Shown: in pieces, positions 6,031-11,259 of the stretch
Layout of the letters: each line of letters starts with the position of its first letter
How positions within the stretch are numbered: the stretch's first letter is position 1
Assembly (NCBI GenBank): GCA_046263055.1
Contig: JBHELO010000129.1
Location: 1-11,259 of the forward strand
Source: DATAQC01 sp046263055
GTDB taxonomy: Bacteria > Actinomycetota > Acidimicrobiia > Acidimicrobiales > AC-14
Reading direction: 5' to 3'
DNA length: 11,259 bases
Notes under the pieces: model-generated
What the model was told of the DNA's origin: nothing
Database searches by the model: none
Seen by the model: only the letters and a program-made list of their open reading frames with translations
Position numbers and translations under genes: made by a program

Positions 6031-7074
6031 TCACCAGTGGGCCCAGCCCCGGTCGGACAGCAGGCGAGCCAGGCGGGCGTCGAGGGCGGCGAGCGAGAAC
6101 TGGCGGCGGGCGATGGCCAGGTTGGCGTCCAGCAGGGCGGGGTCGGGCGCCGCCAGCCACGCCCGCAGCGTTCCCGGCCGGTCGGCCGGGAACCATCGGA
6201 AGCCCCAGGCGGCGATCTCCCGGGCCACCGGGTAGGGGCCGATGGCCAGGGGCCGGCGGTGGATGGCCGACTCCACCGTCGGGTTGCCGAAGCCCTCCCA
6301 GGTGGACGGGAGGGCGACGGCGTCGGCCGCCGCGTAGGCGTCGGCCATGCCCAGCCCGGCAGGCAGGCCGCGGAACACGGGCACCGGGGCGGCGGCCAGG
6401 AGCCGGTCCAGCTCCGGGCCGTAGCCGTCCTCGGCCTGACCCACCAGCCAGTAGGCCGCCCCCAGCCCCTGGGCCAGGCGCAGGGCGGCAGGGACGTTCT
6501 TGCGGGCGATGGCCCGCGTGGGGTGCACGAGGAGCCGCTGGCCGGGGGCGACGCCCACCGCCGTCCGGGCCCGCAGCCGGTCCCCGGGGGGGACGTCGAC
6601 GTCGAAGCAGTTGGGCACCGTGGTGGCGGGCACGCCCCTGGCCGCCAGGTCGGCCCGGCTGAGGTGGTTGACGGTGACGTGGGCCCACTGCGGGTCGGTG
6701 GGGGGGAAGCCGGCCACGTCGGCGAACGGCGGCCGTTGCCAGGCCAGGTCGTGGTGATGGAGCAGGGCCGGCCGCCCCCGCAGGGCGGCGGCCACCGCGC
6801 GCGCCGCGGGCCGGTTCAGGGGCAGGGAGCATAGGTTCTCGACCACCACCAGGTCGGCGTCGTCCAAGGCGGTGTCCAGGTCCGTGGGGGTGGGCGGCGG
6901 GCAGGAGGCGTCTATCGCCAGGCCGGGCAGTACCCGGTCCGGCGTCCCCGCCCCGGCCACGGTGACCACGTCGAAGCCGAGTCGCTCGAAGGCGCCCGCC
7001 CACTTGGCCGCCTCCACCGAGACGCCGTCGGGGTGCCCGAGCCGGAACGACAGGAACGCCACGGTGGCTGCCAC
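6031..7074 (-). CDS. Glycosyltransferase, GT4-like (GT-B fold)
   Basis: Retaining glycosyltransferase of about 347 residues, probably cytoplasmic or membrane-associated, moving a sugar from a nucleotide donor to an unknown acceptor. The N-terminal Rossmann half starts VAFLSFRLGHPDGVSVEAAK, a wording typical of GT4 proteins. The C-terminal half has HPTRAIARKN (185-193, donor phosphate-binding basic residues) and STWEGFGNPTVE (257-268), in which E260 and E268 form the E-x7-E motif. The start is uncertain: GTG codons at 7074 and 7062 both fit the family N-terminus, and a longer frame back to 7287 adds about 71 residues that look non-coding. No good Shine-Dalgarno site is seen. It is followed after 4 bases by the two-helix membrane protein gene, so the two form an operon. 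Acceptor and pathway cannot be told; there are no neighbouring sugar-biosynthesis genes. Confidence 0.87.
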   Translation of the reverse strand: MAATVAFLSFRLGHPDGVSVEAAKWAGAFERLGFDVVTVAGAGTPDRVLPGLAIDASCPPPTPTDLDTALDDADLVVVENLCSLPLNRPAARAVAAALRGRPALLHHHDLAWQRPPFADVAGFPPTDPQWAHVTVNHLSRADLAARGVPATTVPNCFDVDVPPGDRLRARTAVGVAPGQRLLVHPTRAIARKNVPAALRLAQGLGAAYWLVGQAEDGYGPELDRLLAAAPVPVFRGLPAGLGMADAYAAADAVALPSTWEGFGNPTVESAIHRRPLAIGPYPVAREIAAWGFRWFPADRPGTLRAWLAAPDPALLDANLAIARRQFSLAALDARLARLLSDRGWAHW

Positions 7075-7156
7075 TCCGGGAGTGTGCCCCACCCGGATGG
7101 GTCGGGAGGCCGTGAGCGCGGCGCTCGGCCCCCAGCTCCGCCCTGAACGGCGGAGC
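7072..7156 (-). repeat. Three short inverted repeats at the glycosyltransferase start and leader
   Basis: Three separate perfect inverted repeats occur within 85 bases: CACTCC-G-GGAGTG (7072-7084), GAGCGC-G-GCGCTC (7114-7126), and GCTCCGCC with GGCGGAGC around the loop CTGAAC (7135-7156). The first overlaps the proposed GTG start at 7074 and would place that codon in a hairpin. Together they suggest translational control or binding sites for a regulator, but their sequences differ, so they are not copies of one operator. Confidence 0.4.
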
Positions 7157-7412
7157 AGAATGCGGAGGTGGCGGCCGGCGGTGACGGTGGCGTACTGCGG
7201 CGTCTGCGACGGCGGGGACGCGCCGAACCGCGAGGACCGAACTACCTGAGCAGTGGCGGCGTCACCATCTCGCCGTTCTGTACCCAAACATTACCGCATT
7301 ACCGCGCCGTGCAGACCGGAAACTCCGCCGACTTGATGACGATGACCCACCCGCCAGCCCAGATGATCTCATCATGCTCGTGTCGGGAGGGCCTCGTTGT
7401 TGCTTCACCCTT
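7085..7412. other. Intergenic region between the glycosyltransferase and the rightward pair
   Basis: About 330 bases between divergent genes with no convincing coding sequence; the short open frames here are arginine- and glycine-rich and lack recognisable features. It holds two of the three inverted repeats listed for the transferase leader, a tandem CATTACCG repeat, and, from about 7265, the point where base composition becomes clearly less GC-rich. No strong -35/-10 pair for the transferase was identified. Confidence 0.5.
7289..7304 (+). repeat. Tandem direct repeat CATTACCG x2
   Basis: Two exact, adjacent copies of CATTACCG (7289-7296 and 7297-7304) lie in an AT-richer patch of the divergent intergenic region. 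Directly repeated octamers on about one DNA turn's spacing (8 bp) can be regulator half-sites. With only two copies, chance or simple duplication is possible. Confidence 0.45.
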
Positions 7413-7418
7413 TACGAT
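7413..7418 (+). promoter_or_regulatory. Candidate -10 element for a leaderless start at 7425
   Basis: TACGAT is a good -10 hexamer. Its last base is 7 bases before the GTG at 7425, the spacing expected if transcription begins on the start codon. No matching -35 is visible at 16-19 bases upstream. It supports the choice of 7425 over the ATG at 7374, which has no ribosome-binding site. Confidence 0.35.
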
Positions 7419-7424
7419 GTGGGG

Positions 7425-7994
7425 GTGGTCCTTCCCGTGTTCGCGGCTGCTTGGGAGCTCGAGTGTTGTCAGCCGGAAGCAACTGTCGGGCAGGCATGGA
7501 GCGCGTGTCTGTTCCTGAATCCGCCGGTGCCTTGGTGGACCGAGGAGGACGACGAAGGCGCGAGCGAGTCCGCGCTCGGAGTGATGGAGCTCGATGTGGA
7601 TGTCCTGCGAGGTGCCGAAGGCGACGAGGCCATGGCACTTGCGGACGCCGGACCCGTCTGCCTCGGCGTCAAGGGGTTGCGTGAAACCGGGCGACGACTA
7701 CTATGCGGCCGGATCTCGAGCGAATGGCATGGTCCGGGTCCCGAAGGGGTCTCGCTCGGCGACGTCGAGTGCACTGGGAACGTTCGACGCGTTCGCCTTT
7801 TTCCCATCGCCTTCGAGCGACGCGGCGACCGTGCCTGGTTCCCTGTCGAAGAGCTATCTCCCGTGGATGTCCGCTCCACCGGTGACCGCCGCCGGATGCG
7901 GACGGACGACAATGATCGGCACTACCGAGACACCCTGCTCGTCGACATCGAAGTCTCGACAACGCATGGTCCGGCGCCCGAGCCGGATCGCTGA
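7425..7994 (+). CDS. Uncharacterised protein, possibly DUF6578-like
   Basis: Probably soluble, 189 residues from the GTG at 7425; the frame is open back to an ATG at 7374 (206 residues). Near the N-terminus is AAWELECCQPEATVGQAW. The spacing of W, CC, P, VG and W resembles actinobacterial proteins of the DUF6578 type, whose function is unknown; this match is from memory and tentative. An acidic stretch (TEEDDEGASESA) follows, then a basic, strand-rich half with ISSEWHGPG, GDVECTG and RVRLFPIAFERRGDRAWFPV. No signal peptide or transmembrane segment is seen. GC is lower than in the left part of the window. The next gene starts 6 bases after its stop, so the two are probably co-transcribed. That this is a real gene is likely but not certain. 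Confidence 0.6.
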   Translation: MVLPVFAAAWELECCQPEATVGQAWSACLFLNPPVPWWTEEDDEGASESALGVMELDVDVLRGAEGDEAMALADAGPVCLGVKGLRETGRRLLCGRISSEWHGPGPEGVSLGDVECTGNVRRVRLFPIAFERRGDRAWFPVEELSPVDVRSTGDRRRMRTDDNDRHYRDTLLVDIEVSTTHGPAPEPDR

Positions 7995-8000
7995 TCGTCC

Positions 8001-8561
8001 GTGGGTGACCTGGGGCTGATCGATGACGACAGCGGTCTGAGAAGGGCGCTGAACCGCATCCCGGTGGCGATTCAGATCGGCGCTTTCCTTGTCTGGGCCG
8101 CGGTCGCGGCATTCGTGAAGTGGGAAGGGATCAGCAACCACAATGTGCCGCCTTGGTTGTGGGCCGTCGAGTTGCCAGGGCTCGCGCTGTTCGGAGCGTT
8201 CGGCCTCATCCAGCTATCGCGATCGTTCGGCGCGCCCGACCGGAAGCCCTTCGAGCTGAGCCGGTTCTGGTGTGCCTACTTCGTGGTGACCGGGTCGCTG
8301 TTGGTACTCGGTCCGTGGAGCGTCGTCGATGACGACCCAACCACGAAGCCCTACATCGGCGGCCCCATGTTCGTAGTCGGGTTGATCCTCCTGGGGCTGT
8401 TCCTGCGCCACCTGACGAAGCCGATCCGCCAGAGGACTCGAAACGGAGACAGGCCTCATCCTGGGCGTGCAGCCACCCCGGGGGCCGCGGGTGTCGACAG
8501 CGGCTGGTATCGATCCCCGACGACTCATGAAGCTGACAACGACCCGGACGGCCAGAGCTGA
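8001..8561 (+). CDS. Four-helix membrane protein of unknown function
   Basis: 186 residues from the GTG at 8001. Hydrophobic segments lie at about residues 21-40, 51-72, 88-106 and 117-137, giving a four-helix integral membrane protein with N- and C-termini on the same side, probably cytoplasmic. The tail after residue 140 is hydrophilic and rich in R, P, D and G (KPIRQRTRNGDRPHP onward) and looks disordered. No catalytic motif is visible and I do not recognise a family. It starts 6 bases downstream of the preceding stop and has no clear ribosome-binding site, so it is probably translated by coupling. The frame downstream of its TGA stays open for another 83 codons, described in the next entry. 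It shows no visible similarity to the other four-helix protein at the right end of the window. Confidence 0.7.
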   Translation: MGDLGLIDDDSGLRRALNRIPVAIQIGAFLVWAAVAAFVKWEGISNHNVPPWLWAVELPGLALFGAFGLIQLSRSFGAPDRKPFELSRFWCAYFVVTGSLLVLGPWSVVDDDPTTKPYIGGPMFVVGLILLGLFLRHLTKPIRQRTRNGDRPHPGRAATPGAAGVDSGWYRSPTTHEADNDPDGQS

Positions 8562-8955
8562 CGTGACTCCCGCAATGGCGACCTTGTTGTTTGCGAGAGC
8601 AAGACGTGCTCGGTCTTACACGATCGGGGGCATGGCGTGGACGTCGTAGCGAAGGGCGGTTCGTTGGCTTATGGCGGAGGGATTTCGGCGCCCAGGCAAC
8701 GCCGTTACTCTGTGCGCTTTCTCGCAGCGATCGCAGCCTGCTGGTTCAACCGCCGGCATCCTGTCGGGAATCACTACGCGACGATGAAGGTCTCACGAAA
8801 CCTGCCTCTTTAGCCGCTCCGCTCAGCACGGACGCCAGAGTCAGTTAGACGAAGGAAGATCGCACGGTGGATCACGGCCCGGCGACGGATACCCGCGTCG
8901 GGCACTGGCCGGGGACACCGCGATCCTGCCGCCGCTCAATGTTGCCCCCGCACCA
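8562..8955. other. Region without a convincing gene; holds an 83-codon start-less open frame
   Basis: This 394-base stretch between convergent genes is among the lowest in GC in the window. Plus-strand bases 8562-8810 form an open frame, in phase with the preceding gene and directly after its TGA, ending at TAG 8811-8813. It reads fairly like protein, for example GVDVVAKGGSLAYGGG and CWFNRRHPVGNHYATMK. It has no ATG start until near its end, and its third-position GC (about 55 of 83) is low for a gene here. It could be a decayed gene fragment or a tail cut off by the TGA. No terminator with a T-tract, no tRNA and no transposase motif was found. Confidence 0.4.
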
Positions 8956-9951
8956 TCACTGGTCGTTGCGCCAGCTCATCCAGCCGATCCAGCTGGCCGG
9001 AGGCGGGTTCCCATGCGCGAGCGCGATCCGGAGCTTCCCCAGCGACTTCACGAGGCTCTCATGGCGGTGCTCGTCGACCCATGTCCGAAGCAGGGCTGGG
9101 AGGGGCGCGGGAAGTTGTGCTGGGACCCTCGTGCTGACTCCCCAACGGCGTCGGAGTTGGGTCCTCAACCGCTCGACGTCGGCTCCTGGCTTGATCGCGC
9201 ACACCACGCGCTCGGTGTCGCCCTGGCTGCGATTCGAGACCTCAGCGATGCCGACCAGCGCCTCGGGCTTGTATGGCCAACCTTGATCCCCGCCGCCACT
9301 TTCCCCAGCAGGGCCGAGCCGGTACTCGAGCTCATGCGCTCCGATCGACGGCGGGAGATTCGTCAGCTCCAACCTCGAACCGTCGGCGTTGAGCGCCATC
9401 CGACACGTCAACTCCAAAACACAGGGGTCGCCGGTGATCAGGGCATCGAGGTCGCCACCGATCTCACAGCCACCTGGAAACACCGGGGGGCCGACGAGGT
9501 CGATCAGCTGTCCGTCGCCGATCGACGGGTCCTCGACGAGGGCAGAAACCGCCCTCGTCATCCGCAACGCATCGAATGGAGGCCGCCGGCCGTCGAGATA
9601 CGTATCGCCGATGATGAGTCCTAGGGGCAGGGGGGGAAGAGCACCTTCCTCGGCCGCCAAAGCGAGGACGCCCGTTGGAGACAGTCGAGCTTCGGTGAAT
9701 TCAGGTGGGGCAGGATCGAAGTCCTTGCTGCCGCAGTTGCCGTGGAAGTCGATCAGACCCACGGGCGTCGCATTGGTTCTGCCCAGCAGGCAAAGCGCTT
9801 CGTAGGCCCATCGCGGACCAATTCCTGCCTCGACGGCAAGGTTCACCACGCGGGCGCATTTCGTGTAGGTGGCATCGGGCCGAGGTTGGGCGCGCCTCAG
9901 CGCGGACAGCACGGCTGCTTCAACCAGGCCGAGACCTGTTCGGTCGCTCAT
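8956..9951 (-). CDS. Small GyrA/ParC-like protein lacking the catalytic tyrosine
   Basis: 331 residues from the ATG at 9951. Aligned by eye with E. coli GyrA, residues 6-22 match the GLKPVHRRVLYAM region, 29-36 (YTKCARVV) match YKKSARVV, and 66-92 (LIDFHGNCGSKDFDP then FTEARLSP) match LVDGQGNFGSIDGD...YTEIRL. Later blocks match the tower domain (LVGPPVFPGG; ALVGIAEVSNRS; VVCAIKPGADVERL), and LLRTWVDEHRHE resembles the start of the coiled coil. The active site is gone: Tyr122 is F85, Arg121 is E84, both histidines of HPHG are missing, and KPxHRR is GLxEAA. The GyrA region before about residue 35, the full coiled coil and the C-terminal pinwheel are absent, and no GyrB-like gene is nearby. It cannot be a normal strand-passing enzyme; DNA binding or interference with gyrase is only inferred. 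The gene starts 4 bases after the frameshifted gene. Confidence 0.7.
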   Translation of the reverse strand: MSDRTGLGLVEAAVLSALRRAQPRPDATYTKCARVVNLAVEAGIGPRWAYEALCLLGRTNATPVGLIDFHGNCGSKDFDPAPPEFTEARLSPTGVLALAAEEGALPPLPLGLIIGDTYLDGRRPPFDALRMTRAVSALVEDPSIGDGQLIDLVGPPVFPGGCEIGGDLDALITGDPCVLELTCRMALNADGSRLELTNLPPSIGAHELEYRLGPAGESGGGDQGWPYKPEALVGIAEVSNRSQGDTERVVCAIKPGADVERLRTQLRRRWGVSTRVPAQLPAPLPALLRTWVDEHRHESLVKSLGKLRIALAHGNPPPASWIGWMSWRNDQ

Positions 9952-9955
9952 CGGG

Positions 9956-10734
9956 TCAACCCCGAAACCTTCCGGAGCGGCTGCCAGGCCCGAGTTCGCC
10001 GCGCTCCTCGTCGGACCGAGCCGCGAAGATGCCGCCCTTGAAGGAGACTCGCGACTCCGTGGGGTCACTGTCAACAAGGGTCCCGATGATCGCCTTCGCT
10101 CGATGCTCGGGCGTCCCGTCGCGGCCTGGGAAGTCGATGGTGATCTGCCGCCCGCCGTTACGGAGATTCACGCGGACACCTCGTGCGGCCTTCGCTGATC
10201 CGTTTGGCTGCCACACGGAGACGCCCGCTGACGCGAAGTCGAACACCCAACCGGGGGCAGCCAGCGGCTGTGAGTCGGGTTGTAGCCGTTCGCGCACCAG
10301 ACGGGGGGTTCGGCGGTCCGGAGACTCCCACGTGCGGTCGAGATTGGCTCGTTGGAGCCTCTGTTGGTACCTCTCGAGCTCGAAGCGGAACGGTCTGAGC
10401 GGGAGTCTGCGAGGCGACGGTCGGTCCTCCGAGCCCAAGCTGAAGTCATCCCGCGCCACCTCATCGCCCTCTCGACGGATCCGCGCCACCAGCGATCCGC
10501 AGCCTTCTTCCCCACAACCGCAACGCTGCACGGCGACGTGGTGCAGTTGCTCGGTAGCAATCAACGGGGAATCGACTCCGAGTAGCGCATCTGGGTCGCC
10601 CCCACCCCATCCCAGGCTTCGCCGAGCACGTCTCGGCCGTCGATGAGGATGCTGAGCTCATGGCGACCCTCGAAGCGGGGCTCGTCCGCTCGGGCCTCCA
10701 CCTGGAGCCGCAAAAGATTCTTCATCACTTTCAT
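9956..10734 (-). pseudogene. Uncharacterised CxCGExGC protein, frame broken in a G-run
   Basis: Two overlapping reading frames join into one plausible protein of about 259 residues if one G is added to the run at 10599-10608 (GGGGTGGGGG on the coding strand). The first part, from the ATG at 10734 (or 10725), reads LRLQVEARAD...LSILIDGRDVLGEAWDG. After the shift it continues DPDALLGVDSPLIATEQLHH and VAVQRCGCGEEGCGSLVARI, which contains CxCGExGC, a possible metal-binding motif. FELERYQQRLQ, WVFDFASAGVSVW and GRQITIDFPG follow. I recall similar uncharacterised actinobacterial proteins with a DPDxLLG segment followed by CxCGExGC, which is why I join the frames. As given, the first frame stops at 10561-10563 after about 57 codons. 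Sequencing error, true pseudogene or slippage are all possible. The gene lies 20 bases after the membrane protein gene and 4 before the GyrA-like gene. Confidence 0.6.
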
Positions 10735-10754
10735 GCTTGCCGTGCCCGTATCGC

Positions 10755-11216
10755 TTAGTGGGTCCTTCTTCTCGAACGCTTCAGAGTGACCGTCACCATC
10801 GCTCCGGCGAACAGGAGACCCAGAAGTCCGGCGACGATCCTCCACGCGTCCCCGCGTGCGATCGCATAGACGCCCCCGACACCCAGGACGGTCCAGAAGA
10901 GCAAGGAGAACGAGGTGCCGTGGTCAGCTACCCATGGCGAGATCGGGGTCCCGATCATGCCGAGGAGCAGTCGGACTCCCTGGACGATCCCGAGCACGCC
11001 AAGGATCAGCGTCGGGATGTGGGTGGACCGATGCCCGAGCAATCCCGGATCCCAAACGTCCGCGGCCACGAGATAGGCCCCGAGGACCAACACGATGATG
11101 GCCGAGAGGACCGCACTGGGGGTGGGGAGCTTCCCTGCGGCCTTCTTCTCCTGGCTAGCTGCAGCGGCATCCTCGAGCTGATCGCGGACCCACGCCAGGC
11201 TGTCGACGTCTCCCAT
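10755..11216 (-). CDS. Four-helix membrane protein, first gene of the GyrA-like unit
   Basis: 153 residues from the ATG at 11216. A soluble N-terminal segment (SLAWVRDQLEDAAAASQEKKAAGK) that looks helical is followed by four hydrophobic segments at about residues 34-54, 67-87, 94-114 and 118-141, and a very basic C-terminus (KRSRRRTH), consistent with a cytoplasmic tail. No enzymatic motif is visible and I do not recognise a family. The frame stays open upstream to the window edge (WERH and more before the ATG), so a longer protein with an extra N-terminal part is possible. A good ribosome-binding site at 11223-11227 argues for the ATG at 11216. The next gene of the unit starts 20 bases after its stop. 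It may anchor or localise the products of the two following genes at the membrane; this is inference from gene order. Confidence 0.7.
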   Translation of the reverse strand: MGDVDSLAWVRDQLEDAAAASQEKKAAGKLPTPSAVLSAIIVLVLGAYLVAADVWDPGLLGHRSTHIPTLILGVLGIVQGVRLLLGMIGTPISPWVADHGTSFSLLFWTVLGVGGVYAIARGDAWRIVAGLLGLLFAGAMVTVTLKRSRRRTH

Positions 11217-11222
11217 GTGGCG

Positions 11223-11227
11223 CTCCC
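11223..11227 (-). promoter_or_regulatory. Ribosome-binding site for the four-helix protein
   Basis: GGGAG on the minus strand stands 6 bases before the ATG at 11216, a normal Shine-Dalgarno spacing. It supports that ATG as the start even though the frame remains open to the window edge. Confidence 0.55.
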
Positions 11228-11259
11228 AACCGGCTAGCGCATCATCCAGAACCGGTTGA

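Noticed and set aside
8727..8734. GCGATCGC octamer within the direct repeat TCGCAGC-GA-TCGCAGC
   Set aside because: A single copy of a short palindrome in a GC-rich genome; no array or second copy was noticed.
8877..8903. Bulged GCCCG/CGGGC stem as terminator of the GyrA-like unit
   Set aside because: Five pairs, a three-base bulge and three more pairs, with no T-tract; not distinguishable from chance.
8867..9286. Plus-strand open frame with GTG start preceded by GAAGGAAG
   Set aside because: The purine-rich site is tempting, but it lies about 8-10 bases away and the frame is mostly antisense to the GyrA-like gene, with a translation rich in S, R and P and no motifs.
8956..9951. Functional gyrase or topoisomerase IV subunit A
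   Set aside because: Catalytic Tyr, Arg and His positions are replaced, the protein is less than half the normal length, and no B subunit is adjacent.
9705..10646. Plus-strand open frame of 313 codons over the GyrA-like and frameshifted genes
   Set aside because: R/S/P-rich mirror frame; the minus-strand frames carry the recognisable motifs.
11250..11257. AACCGGTT palindrome with a nearby AACCGG copy at the right edge
   Set aside because: Too short, and cut by the window end; no other copies seen.

Overview
The window looks like part of an actinobacterial chromosome. It is very GC-rich, uses many GTG starts, and its ValRS is of the archaeal-like type. Acidimicrobiia is my guess from overall flavour; nothing here proves the class. 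No rRNA, tRNA, CRISPR array or intact mobile element was seen.

Bases 1 to about 7250 are GC-rich (44 of 60 bases are G or C in the sampled line 1681-1740) and look like core genome. A partial valS (minus) and a complete cysS (plus) diverge from a 20-bp spacer that holds a near-perfect palindrome; neither gene has a visible Shine-Dalgarno site. Next come a cold-shock protein gene with a good promoter, a structured leader and a strong terminator, and then a DHA1-type MFS exporter. Convergent to these, on the minus strand, lie a glycosyltransferase gene, a tightly coupled two-helix membrane protein gene, a structured leader, and a class-III-like zinc alcohol dehydrogenase.

From about 7250 to the right end the GC content drops (38/60, 35/60 and 34/60 in three sampled lines) and the genes are unfamiliar, which suggests an accessory segment. 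A plus-strand pair encodes a soluble protein that may be DUF6578-like and a four-helix membrane protein. A stretch of about 390 bp with no convincing gene follows. A minus-strand three-gene unit then fills the rest: a four-helix membrane protein, a protein with a CxCGExGC motif whose reading frame is broken in a G-run, and a 331-residue protein that aligns by eye with the breakage-reunion region of DNA gyrase/topoisomerase IV subunit A.

That GyrA-like protein is the most striking item. The motif around the catalytic tyrosine is recognisable, but the tyrosine is phenylalanine, the preceding arginine is glutamate, and the HPHG-type histidines and the KPxHRR-type basic residues are gone. It therefore appears to be a small, solitary topoisomerase-A pseudoenzyme, built into an operon with a membrane protein and an uncharacterised protein. 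Its function cannot be read from the sequence.
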